Part shown: positions 1-5,681 of the stretch, one piece after another | How the letters are laid out: each line of letters opens with the position of its first letter | How positions within the stretch are numbered: the first letter of the stretch is position 1 | DNA from: an uncultured Lachnospiraceae bacterium | Lineage (GTDB): Bacteria; Bacillota; Clostridia; Lachnospirales; Lachnospiraceae | Direction of reading: 5' to 3' | DNA length: 7,733 nucleotides | Assembly: GCA_946627575.1 (NCBI GenBank) | Contig: CAMOVS010000048.1 | Location: forward strand, 1 to 7,733 | Notes under the pieces: generated by a model | What the model was told of the DNA's origin: nothing | Seen by the model: the letters and a program-made list of their open reading frames with translations, nothing else | Databases searched by the model: none | Program-made: the position numbers and the translations under genes

Positions 1-346
1 CGTCCTGGGTAGCCTTATTATAATAGGGAGTAACCAGAAGGAGTCCGTCAGCCCCCAGTTTCTCCGACTCTTCTGACATCATGACCGCATGGGCTGTGTT
101 ATTGGAGCCGGTACCGGCAATGACCGGGATCCTCCCTTTGGTCACCTTGACCGCAAAGTCTATGGCTTCCAGATGTTCCGGATCATCCAGAGTCGGCGCC
201 TCTCCGGAAGTCCCGCACACAATCAGGGCATCCGTCTCTCCTGCAATCTGGGCTTCGATCAGTTTCTCCATCGAATCATAATTAATAGATCCGTCTTCCT
301 TCATCGGTGTTACAAGAGCAACACCGGACCCTTTAAAAATTGTCAT
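1..346 (-). CDS. dapA: 4-hydroxy-tetrahydrodipicolinate synthase, N-terminal part (cut by window edge)
   Basis: Partial gene: 115 codons are visible and the reading frame runs open off the left edge. The translation begins MTIFKGSGVALVTPMKEDGS and is the N-terminal half of the TIM barrel of the DapA/NAL aldolase family. Visible family landmarks are the VALVTPM first strand, GTSGEAPTL at about residues 43-51 (the GTTGE loop of DapA, here with Ser for the second Thr), AGTGSNNT at about 83-90 and LLLVTPYYNK at about 102-111, whose second Tyr is typical of pyruvate-condensing DHDPS enzymes. The enzyme condenses pyruvate with aspartate semialdehyde in the cytoplasm, the first committed step to diaminopimelate and lysine. 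The catalytic Schiff-base lysine lies beyond the window, so a related aldolase such as an NAL-like lyase cannot be fully excluded, but GTGSNNT plus TPYYNK fits DapA best. The start is supported by an AAAGAGGTG ribosome binding site at 356-364, nine bases upstream. Confidence 0.9.
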   Translation of the reverse strand, partial: MTIFKGSGVALVTPMKEDGSINYDSMEKLIEAQIAGETDALIVCGTSGEAPTLDDPEHLEAIDFAVKVTKGRIPVIAGTGSNNTAHAVMMSEESEKLGADGLLLVTPYYNKATQD

Positions 347-454
347 ATGAAATCACACCTCTTTACAATTAATGATAATTCAAGTGCCAAAGCACCCAAA
401 ATCTGATGAAAGTTTATACTTAGATTAGTCTTTGAGCTTTTCTGACTATCCATC

Positions 455-473
455 ATTGTATCACATTGTGATA
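455..473 (-). promoter_or_regulatory. Palindrome and possible -10 element upstream of dapA
   Basis: Positions 459-473 form a perfect 15-base inverted repeat, TATCACA-T-TGTGATA. On the minus strand it directly abuts a TACAAT (455-460) that could be a -10 box for dapA, giving an untranslated leader of about 100 bases. No convincing -35 box was found at normal spacing. The arrangement suggests a dimeric repressor site, but the regulator is unknown. The rest of the dapA upstream region (347-589) shows no gene and no recognisable lysine riboswitch. Confidence 0.35.
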
Positions 474-589
474 GAAATATGTTATACGGGTATGATATAT
501 TGATTAACTATCCTTTACCTGACCGTCTCTTCCCTGATACATCTCTTTCTAATTGGCTGTACATTTAGCGAAGGATTGATCACCACATA

Positions 590-1357
590 CTAGTCATGAA
601 CCGGGAAACTCTCCGAACTTTCTACTTTATGATAGCGGTACCTTCTCTTATTCTTGATCCGGTCGCCATACTGGATGGCATTGCATCTCATACAGGACAT
701 ACATCGGATACAGTGGTTCTTTTTCCATACCGGCCTGCCATCTTCCATGCTGATGCAGTCCACCGGGCAGCGGGAAGCACAGACCCCGCATCCGATGCAT
801 CGGTCGTCCGTGTAGAACTTCTTTGTGGGCATATATCGGTCACATAGAGGATACATGCTCCATGTCATCATTCGGGAAATCATTCCAAAATGAGGAAAGC
901 TCTGTCTCCTCTCCCGCACGGCCTTACGGATGTCACCGATCACAGGTTCCGCATCACGAATTCTCCGATCTTCCTCCTCCCGATCTTTATCCTTTCCCAT
1001 AATGATATAATTAGAAGGCATCTTGACATCATACACTGCATCCAGATGATAACCTCTTTTCTTCAACTCCCGCTCCGCCATGGCTCCGGCGGCTCCCGGT
1101 CCGCCTCCATGGGTCAGGACCAGGTAGATATAAGAATAGTCTTCCTTAAGCCTCAGATGGCGGATGAATTCCAGAACCAGCTTGGGAATCCCCGAATAAT
1201 ACACAGGGCAGACCAGACCGACAGCCTCCCCTTCTTTTATCCTAAAACCACACTTTTTCCTCCTCAGAGCCTCAGCCATGTCAACGATTGGCTCATTCTC
1301 CTGCAAGGACTCGGCTACATGCAGCGAATTACCGGTTCCGGAAAAATAAAATATCAT
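590..1357 (-). CDS. EFR1-type flavodoxin-like/2x[4Fe-4S] ferredoxin protein
   Basis: A 255-residue cytoplasmic redox protein. Residues 1-160 are flavodoxin-like: FYFSGTGNS at about 3-11 is the FMN phosphate-binding loop and VCPVYYSGIPK at about 49-59 is the second family signature. The C-terminus carries paired ferredoxin motifs: CIGCGVCASRCP (Cys 187, 190, 193, 197), a normal 4Fe-4S site, and CIRCMSCMRCNAI (Cys 216, 219, 222, 225). The second site is odd: the usual CxxCxxCxxxCP is replaced by CxxCxxCxxC without the proline, about three residues short before AIQYG. The family (EFR1, for EF-hand-type/ferredoxin/flavodoxin architecture names used in annotation) is common in Clostridia; its redox partner is generally unknown. 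It follows the C39-type lipoprotein gene by 90 bases on the same strand, suggesting co-transcription. The start is ATG at 1357: AGGAGG lies 6 bases upstream, while an in-frame TTG two codons earlier abuts that site and is too close to be used. Confidence 0.88.
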   Translation of the reverse strand: MIFYFSGTGNSLHVAESLQENEPIVDMAEALRRKKCGFRIKEGEAVGLVCPVYYSGIPKLVLEFIRHLRLKEDYSYIYLVLTHGGGPGAAGAMAERELKKRGYHLDAVYDVKMPSNYIIMGKDKDREEEDRRIRDAEPVIGDIRKAVRERRQSFPHFGMISRMMTWSMYPLCDRYMPTKKFYTDDRCIGCGVCASRCPVDCISMEDGRPVWKKNHCIRCMSCMRCNAIQYGDRIKNKRRYRYHKVESSESFPVHD

Positions 1358-1363
1358 AACCAA

Positions 1364-1369
1364 CCTCCT
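1364..1369 (-). promoter_or_regulatory. Ribosome binding site that fixes the EFR1-protein start
   Basis: A perfect AGGAGG on the minus strand. It is 6 bases from the ATG at 1357 but directly touches the in-frame TTG at 1363, so the ATG is the likely start and the protein is two residues shorter than the longest open frame. Confidence 0.75.
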
Positions 1370-1447
1370 GTTCTGATTCTTTCTTACCCTGTCAAAGACG
1401 CGGATCCTTCCCTGATTTCCATGTCTTTCTCTATTCTGTCCCCATGA

Positions 1448-2557
1448 TCATCCTTCTTTTCCCACAACAATATAACCGCCTGCCGTTTTCCTGCCTGCGA
1501 AATAGGAGCTTTGCGGCTCTTTCTTACAGGAAAACATCTGGTCGGCAAGGGTTTCTCCTGAGACTGTCTTCACCCTGTCTGCCCCTACGGAATCACTGAT
1601 GATAAAGCTTCCGTCAGTCAGAACTCCCAGAACCATCATCATATGATAACCGCCCCGGCCTGCCTCGTATACGATCATATATCCCCGGCGGAGATTCTCT
1701 GTCAGGTCTTCTATAAGATCATTCTTGTCAAACTCTGTCACATATTGGTGAGGTATGTCTTTACATGCAAGGATCCTGCTGATCCCTTTTAATGTCAGGG
1801 GCATCTGCTTAGGCAGGCTCTTTGCATAGTTCTTCTCGTATCCTTCCGGATCAGCCTGAGGTTCCAGGTCTGCACATACTTTCTCCGGAGTCCAATCCCC
1901 CTCCGGATCCCAGGCCCGGACCACCGTGGTCGTACAGCAGAGGGCACATCCGTGCATGGCGATGTAATCGCTGTAATCACCGTATTCATAGGCACTCTGT
2001 GCATAATTCCGGAAGGTTCTGGTCACATCGGGACTGGTCATCACATCCATATCCCACCAGGGACCGGATCTGAAACCATCGTAGACATTGACACAAATCT
2101 TCTCTTCCCTGTCATCCTTGCTGCAGCTGATAACAGCATTTCCCTGGTTGCTGGCATAAAGGCTGCCGTCCGATTCGAACCCTGCCACCTCCGGCTGACT
2201 GCTGGTCCAGGATAGTCCCCCTCCCGGCTCTCTGTCTTCCCAGTCATCACCCAGAATCCCTTCCACAAGGTCTAACCTGTCTCCGGGTTTCATATAGATC
2301 ACCCTGGTATCCAGGCGAAAAACATCTGACCCGCCCTGCTTTTCTTCTGCCGTTCCGTCTTCTTCGGCCGGAACCGGGATCTCCGCATCTTCTTCAGGAT
2401 TGGGTTCGTCCTCTCCTCCGATCTTTTGCTCATTGCCTGTCGTTTCACTTTTTTCCTTGCTGCTCTCTTGTCCTGCAGATCCGCATCCTGCCGTAAGGAT
2501 AATTAATACCGACAGGCATAACAGGAATTTCAAACAGGTACGAACTCTGTTGGCCAT
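1448..2557 (-). CDS. Secreted lipoprotein with Ig-like domain and C39-like cysteine peptidase domain
   Basis: A 369-residue exported protein. Residues 1-24 are a lipoprotein signal peptide (basic start, hydrophobic FLLCLSVLIILTAG), with lipobox LTAGC placing the acylated Cys at 25. Residues 26-78 are an acidic, low-complexity Glu/Pro/Gly linker that would hold the domain away from the membrane. Residues about 79-160 resemble a bacterial Ig-like (BIG2) fold: WTSSQPEVAGFESDG is the typical signature. Residues about 165-369 look like the Peptidase_C39_2 papain-like fold: HGCALCC (Cys204) for the nucleophile, GGYHMMMVLG (His305) for the base and IISDSVG (Asp322) for the third residue. Substrate is unknown; cell-wall peptide or protein processing at the outer membrane face is a guess. 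The start is ATG at 2557 because an in-frame TAG lies two codons before it; AGAGGT at 2569-2574 is a rather distant ribosome binding site. It probably leads a unit with the downstream ferredoxin-flavodoxin gene. Confidence 0.82.
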   Translation of the reverse strand: MANRVRTCLKFLLCLSVLIILTAGCGSAGQESSKEKSETTGNEQKIGGEDEPNPEEDAEIPVPAEEDGTAEEKQGGSDVFRLDTRVIYMKPGDRLDLVEGILGDDWEDREPGGGLSWTSSQPEVAGFESDGSLYASNQGNAVISCSKDDREEKICVNVYDGFRSGPWWDMDVMTSPDVTRTFRNYAQSAYEYGDYSDYIAMHGCALCCTTTVVRAWDPEGDWTPEKVCADLEPQADPEGYEKNYAKSLPKQMPLTLKGISRILACKDIPHQYVTEFDKNDLIEDLTENLRRGYMIVYEAGRGGYHMMMVLGVLTDGSFIISDSVGADRVKTVSGETLADQMFSCKKEPQSSYFAGRKTAGGYIVVGKEG

Positions 2558-2682
2558 AGTCTATGCTTACCTCTGTTTCTGTCAGAATCAAATACGGGCA
2601 GTTACGATTCACAATCCTGCTATCCGGCAGACCGCAGGATATTTATACTGCACCTGCGAAGCATCTTCAACGCTCACCGCTG

Positions 2683-2711
2683 ATTATACAACAGCTCTTC
2701 CCGGCACACAA
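2683..2711 (-). promoter_or_regulatory. Candidate promoter for the lipoprotein gene
   Basis: On the minus strand, TATAAT (2683-2688) is preceded after 17 bases by TTGTGT (2706-2711), a perfect -10 with a half-matching -35. It lies about 125 bases before the lipoprotein start. A second, weaker option just downstream is TTGAAG (2665-2670), 16 bases, TATAAA (2643-2648). Either would place transcription start after the ATPase relic, so the lipoprotein unit need not depend on an upstream gene. Confidence 0.45.
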
Positions 2712-2745
2712 TGGCTGCTGAGATATTTAACCATATTTCCTGCCA

Positions 2746-2976
2746 TTATTGCTCCCCTTCTTTATATTTGCGGTCATAGAGAAGAGCTGCCAACAGGACA
2801 ACAAAGCAGGATCCGGCATTGTGAACCAGGGCACCTGTGGTAGGATTCAGAATGCCCAGTACAGAAAGGACAATCGCCAGAAAGTTAATGCACATAGAGA
2901 GGCTGATGGCCCCTTTGATGGTCTTTATGGTGGTATTTCCAAGCCATTTAAGGTAAGGTCTCCTGGAGAAAAAGAA
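2746..2976 (-). pseudogene. C-terminal relic of a heavy-metal P1B-type ATPase
   Basis: Reading the minus strand from 2976 gives an open stretch of 76 codons ending in TAA at 2746. It has no plausible start and is preceded in frame by TAG (2977-2979). The text matches the last two membrane helices and tail of heavy-metal-translocating P-type ATPases: GNTTIKTIKGAISLSMCINF, then AIVLSVLGILNPTTGALVHN, then AGSCFVVLLAALLYDRKYKE. The NPTTGALVHNAGS loop before the final helix is the clearest family signature. The catalytic DKTG, the metal-binding CPx helix and the ATP-binding domain are all missing, so no pump can be made. The final 70 or so codons have no internal stop or frameshift, so the loss may be recent, by deletion rather than slow decay. 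It is the remains of a metal exporter (zinc, cadmium, cobalt or copper; the metal cannot be told from this part). Confidence 0.8.
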
Positions 2977-3087
2977 CTACTCCAACATCCCCGTCCAGGA
3001 GATCAGCCACTTCTTCTTCATGTCGACGCCATTTGCTTAAAAAACTGAATAATTATATCAAAAAGCTATCATAAACATGGGGAATGA

Positions 3088-3096
3088 TGGTATAAT
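3088..3096 (+). promoter_or_regulatory. Extended -10 promoter for pncB
   Basis: TGGTATAAT is a perfect extended -10 (TGn plus TATAAT) 54 bases before the pncB start. No good -35 box was seen at normal spacing, which extended -10 promoters tolerate. I did not recognise a binding site for an NAD-responsive repressor such as NiaR nearby, though a weak one could be missed by eye. Confidence 0.55.
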
Positions 3097-3149
3097 ACTG
3101 TTCAAACCTGCACTTATTAACTGAGCCTCATTAAGAAAGAGGAGAGAAA

Positions 3150-4370
3150 ATGGAACAGATTATACATAGCTTATTGGAAACCGATGCCTACAAGTTCTCC
3201 ATGGGACAGGCCATCTACCATCAGTTCAGTGATTATAAAACCACCTGGTCATTCAAATGCCGCAACACGGACGTCCACTTTACCCCCGAGATGGTTGAGG
3301 AGATCAAAAGACAGATCAGACTCTACTGCGACCTCCGTTTTACGGAGGAGGAATTGGAATACCTTGACCAGATCAAGTGGATCAAGGGATCCTACTGTGA
3401 TTTTCTGAGACTCTGGGAGCCCCGCTATGCTGACTTCACTTTTGATACGGATGATCCAAGCGGACTCTCTATCGAAACCAGGGGAACCTGGCTTAATACC
3501 TCCATGTATGAGATCCCCACACTGGCCATCGTGAACGAAGTGTATTTCCGTATGGCCTACGACTATGACACCCTTATGGATAGTTTCCGCAGGAGACTGG
3601 ATGCCAAAATTGAGAAAATCACAACCGGCGAATACAATCTCAGCGCTTTCTCCGAATTCGGATTAAGAAGAAGGTTGTCGGGGGAAGCCCAGGATCTTGC
3701 CATCAAGGCCTTAAAAGACCATAAGTATCCGGGCTCTACCTTCGTAGGCACTTCCAATGTCTATCTGGCCAAAAAGCACAACCTCACACCCATCGGCACC
3801 ATGGCCCACGAGTGGCTCATGTGTGTAGGACAGGGCAACCACAAGCACAATCCGGCTTATTCCAACTGGTATGCCATGGATGCCTGGGTTAAGGAATACG
3901 GTGTCCTGAACGGAACCGCCCTCACCGATGCTATTACAACAGACTGCTTCCTCCAGGACTTCCAGCTGACCTTCGCCACCCTCTTCAGCGGGGTAAGACA
4001 TGACAGCGGAGATCCCATCGAATGGGGAGAGAAAATGATCAGCCACTACCAGTCCCTTGGTATAGATCCACGAACCAAAACCCTCCTCTTCAGTGATAGT
4101 CTGAACTTTGAAAAGGCAAACGCCATCAATGAGCACTTTAAGGGCCGGGCCAGGGTTGCCTTTGGCATCGGCACCTACCTGGCCAATGACACCGACGTTC
4201 CCGCCCTTAACATCGTGATGAAAACTACGATATGCAACGGTATGGATGTCGCTAAAATCTCGGATACCGAGGGAAAGGGCATGTGCAAGAATCCGGATTA
4301 TGTCCACTATCTCAACCGATGCATCCGCTGGAGGATGGACCACAACACCGGCAATTCACTGCGGGTATAG
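3150..4370 (+). CDS. pncB: Nicotinate phosphoribosyltransferase
   Basis: A 406-residue cytoplasmic enzyme, close to the roughly 400-residue size of the enterobacterial-type PncB. It joins nicotinate to PRPP to make nicotinate mononucleotide, with ATP hydrolysis, the first step of the Preiss-Handler route of NAD salvage. Family signatures: LLETDAYKFSMGQAIYHQF near residues 8-26; TRGTWLNTSMYEIPTLAIVNE (starting at 110) in the substrate pocket; FVGTSNVYLA (198-207); PIGTMAHEW (214-222), where His220 corresponds to the histidine phosphorylated during the ATP-coupled cycle; LTDAITTDCFLQDF (258-271); FSGVRHDSGDPIEWGEK (279-295), the phosphate-binding region; and FGIGTYLAND (338-347). All look intact. 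It is the only plus-strand gene in the window, apparently monocistronic between its own promoter and a strong hairpin terminator. The ATG is preceded by AGAGGAG at 3138-3144 with 5-base spacing. The C-terminus is short after YLNRCIRWRM but nothing essential seems lost. Confidence 0.96.
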   Translation: MEQIIHSLLETDAYKFSMGQAIYHQFSDYKTTWSFKCRNTDVHFTPEMVEEIKRQIRLYCDLRFTEEELEYLDQIKWIKGSYCDFLRLWEPRYADFTFDTDDPSGLSIETRGTWLNTSMYEIPTLAIVNEVYFRMAYDYDTLMDSFRRRLDAKIEKITTGEYNLSAFSEFGLRRRLSGEAQDLAIKALKDHKYPGSTFVGTSNVYLAKKHNLTPIGTMAHEWLMCVGQGNHKHNPAYSNWYAMDAWVKEYGVLNGTALTDAITTDCFLQDFQLTFATLFSGVRHDSGDPIEWGEKMISHYQSLGIDPRTKTLLFSDSLNFEKANAINEHFKGRARVAFGIGTYLANDTDVPALNIVMKTTICNGMDVAKISDTEGKGMCKNPDYVHYLNRCIRWRMDHNTGNSLRV

Positions 4371-4415
4371 GTCATAGCAGACAATTATGATCTATTTGCA
4401 ATAATGGATATATAC

Positions 4416-4516
4416 GGGGCTGTCGCACCACCACATGATATGCTACCTCCAAGTAGGACATTGAAAAATGAAAACCTACTTGGGGGTAGCATATCAAAAG
4501 CGGCAGTCCCTTTTTT
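4416..4516 (+). terminator. Nested long hairpin with T-tract after pncB
   Basis: Two nested stems lie between the convergent genes. The inner stem pairs 4436-4457 with 4475-4496: 22 base pairs, all Watson-Crick except one G-U in the plus-strand RNA, around a 17-base A-rich loop. The outer stem pairs GGGGCTGTCGC (4416-4426) with GCGGCAGTCCC (4500-4510): 11 pairs including two G-U wobbles, followed at once by six T (4511-4516). In the plus direction this is a rho-independent terminator for pncB. In the minus direction the same structure follows the Uma2 gene's stop codon, but lacks a T-tract. The wobbles favour the plus-strand RNA. It is much longer than a normal terminator, and may derive from a small mobile inverted-repeat element. 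Confidence 0.7.
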
Positions 4517-5354
4517 AATCCTGATCATAGTAAAGCCGTATCCTGTCCATGATTCTGGAGAAGTCAATCGAGCACTCTCCTCCTGATATGAAGACCGGTA
4601 TCTCTGAATCAAAGTCATAGCTTCTGGGCATATATTCCTCCTCCTCAAAGCAATGTACCGTCACCGCCCTGAATCGGGGATCAACAATCCAGTATTCCCG
4701 GACGCCGGCGTTATGGAACTTGTACAGCTTCAGCACCATATCCTTGGACCGGGTGGAGGGAGAAAGAATCTCAACGACCAGGTCAGGAGCCCCCTCGTAG
4801 CGGATAGCGTGGATGTCATAATCATGACAGAAAACCAGGAGGTCTGGCTGGACCATGGTGTAGTTGTCCCTGTCCAGACGGACATCACAGGGAGGCAGAA
4901 AGACCTCACATGGCAGACCGTGCCGGTCCGCGCACTCCCGGAAAAGTATATATAGATCCCCTAATATCTTCTGATGAATCAGGGCCGGCGCCCCCATATC
5001 ATAGAACTTTCCATCGATCAGTTCCGCCCTCTGGTCATCAGGCAGGGCGTAATAGTCATCAATGGTATAAAGTCTTTCTTTTTCCGCAGCTCCATAGGTT
5101 ACACCAGGTTCAGAGGCCCTGTCTGCCTTCAGCATCCTTTCGTCTTCATAGAGAGACCTCCGGGTGGGACTTGTGTCTGTCTCCGGTTTCTTCAGTACCT
5201 TCTCGATCGCTTCTATAGTCAGCTTCCTGGGTGCCCTGGTCGCCCCGCTGAATATCTTCTGCACTGTACTGATGGGAACCCCCGCCCTGGAGGCAACCAT
5301 CTCGTTGGTCAGCCCCAGTTCAATTTTTCTTACCTTCATCTCTTCAATCGTCAT
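4515..5354 (-). CDS. XRE helix-turn-helix fused to Uma2 (DUF820) nuclease-like domain
   Basis: A 279-residue soluble protein with two domains. Residues about 3-55 form an XRE/Cro-type helix-turn-helix: KVRKIELGLTNEMVASRAGV is helices 1-2 and VPISTVQKIFSG (26-37) the recognition region. Residues about 95-279 are a Uma2 domain, a PD-(D/E)xK nuclease-like fold: YYALPDDQRAELIDGKFYDM (101-120) with Glu111, MVQPDLLVF (167-175) with Asp171, and APDLVVEILSPSTRSKD (189-205) with Glu195, then YWIVDP (221-226). The likely metal-binding acidic residues are present; nuclease activity in this family is predicted, not well shown. A linker of about 40 residues joins the domains. The DNA-binding domain suggests site-directed action or self-repression, and two palindromic sites lie in its upstream region. 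ATG at 5354 has AGGAGG 7 bases upstream (5362-5367). It stands alone, convergent with pncB; its stop codon overlaps the T-tract of that gene's terminator. Confidence 0.85.
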   Translation of the reverse strand: MTIEEMKVRKIELGLTNEMVASRAGVPISTVQKIFSGATRAPRKLTIEAIEKVLKKPETDTSPTRRSLYEDERMLKADRASEPGVTYGAAEKERLYTIDDYYALPDDQRAELIDGKFYDMGAPALIHQKILGDLYILFRECADRHGLPCEVFLPPCDVRLDRDNYTMVQPDLLVFCHDYDIHAIRYEGAPDLVVEILSPSTRSKDMVLKLYKFHNAGVREYWIVDPRFRAVTVHCFEEEEYMPRSYDFDSEIPVFISGGECSIDFSRIMDRIRLYYDQD

Positions 5355-5410
5355 AGGACATCCTCCTCACCTTACTATCTTTTGCAATCATGCATCGCCA
5401 AGATACATCC

Positions 5411-5492
5411 CATATTATGCCATATGGATATCCGTGTCAAGTATTAGCATGATTTTATCATTTCCGTTTTATATCCATATTATTTCCATATG
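5411..5492. promoter_or_regulatory. Pair of CATAT...ATATG palindromic sites, candidate operators
   Basis: Two near-copies occur in the same orientation: CATATTATGCCATATG (5411-5426) and CATATTATTTCCATATG (5476-5492), differing by one inserted base and one change in the centre. Each is itself an inverted repeat (CATAT/ATATG). Their starts are 65 bases apart, about six helical turns. The first overlaps the -10 region of the XRE-Uma2 promoter and the second lies upstream of its -35. This is the layout expected for cooperative self-repression by an XRE domain; binding is inferred only, and AT-rich text makes chance similarity possible. Confidence 0.4.
5412..5440 (-). promoter_or_regulatory. Promoter of the XRE-Uma2 gene
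   Basis: A perfect TTGACA -35 box (5435-5440, minus strand) is followed by TAATAT at 17-base spacing (5412-5417) or the better-matching CATAAT at 15 bases (5414-5419). It lies about 60 bases before the start codon. The -10 region overlaps one of two palindromic sites, so a bound protein would block the polymerase. Confidence 0.6.
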
Positions 5493-5552
5493 TCTTCCTG
5501 CAAATAACTCTCCTCCAGGATTTCAGGTTTTCCAATCACGCCTTTTTTATTT

Positions 5553-5598
5553 AAGAAGCTCCCGGCTGCATCATATACCATGCAGCCGGGAGCTTCTT
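5553..5598 (-). terminator. Strong hairpin downstream of larA
   Basis: A perfect 19-base inverted repeat (AAGAAGCTCCCGGCTGCAT at 5553-5571, its complement at 5580-5598) with an 8-base loop. It lies about 85 bases after the larA stop and before the next gene's promoter, so it probably ends the etfA-larA transcript. The descending arm finishes in CTTCTT but then AAATAAA follows on the minus strand, so a long T-tract is absent; it may act as an RNA-stabilising 3' end or a moderate, two-way terminator. Confidence 0.65.
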
Positions 5599-5681
5599 GT
5601 TGGGTTAGTATTAAATATCCTTATAAAAAATGCCCATGAAGGTCTGACATTTTATATTGTGTTAACCAGTTCCCTCGTCTT

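Larger units (their letters stand above)
2558..3149. other. 592-base intergenic region between divergent genes
   Basis: This stretch separates the minus-strand lipoprotein gene from plus-strand pncB. It holds the candidate lipoprotein promoter (2643-2711), the ATPase relic (2746-2976) and the pncB promoter (3088-3096). Positions 2977-3060 contain no recognisable gene. On the minus strand they include a frame of about 30 codons with coding-like text (EEEVADLLDGDVGVV) that ends in TAA as the ATPase frame begins; it may be older, frameshifted ATPase sequence or unrelated, and I could not identify it. A 9-base inverted repeat, TCTCCTGGA (2959-2967) and TCCAGGAGA (2994-3002), sits at that junction. 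Confidence 0.6.
5355..5681. other. 327-base intergenic region between larA and the XRE-Uma2 gene
   Basis: It contains the XRE-Uma2 ribosome binding site and promoter, the two CATAT...ATATG sites and the hairpin after larA. The stretch 5493-5552 and the stretch 5599-5681 show no gene or clear motif. An SD-like GGAGGAGAG on the minus strand near 5508-5517 is followed only by frames of a few codons. Confidence 0.6.

Noticed and set aside
1355..1363. TTG at 1363 as the start of the EFR1-type protein
   Set aside because: The AGGAGG site directly abuts this TTG, while the ATG two codons later has a normal 6-base spacing.
890..1447. Plus-strand frame of 185 codons
   Set aside because: It lies antisense to the well-supported ferredoxin-flavodoxin gene and has no recognisable domain or ribosome binding site.
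2400..2843. Plus-strand frame of 147 codons
   Set aside because: It runs antisense across the lipoprotein start and the intergenic region, with no family-like text; a shadow of the lipoprotein's biased composition.
2749..3048. Plus-strand frame of 99 codons
   Set aside because: It is the antisense of the P-type ATPase relic, whose minus-strand reading matches a known family.
3711..4343. Minus-strand frame of 210 codons
   Set aside because: It is entirely antisense to pncB, whose motifs are intact.
4416..4516. Bidirectional rho-independent terminator for both convergent genes
   Set aside because: Only the plus-strand direction has a T-tract after the stem; the minus direction ends in CCCCGTATATATCC, so two-way function is not supported.
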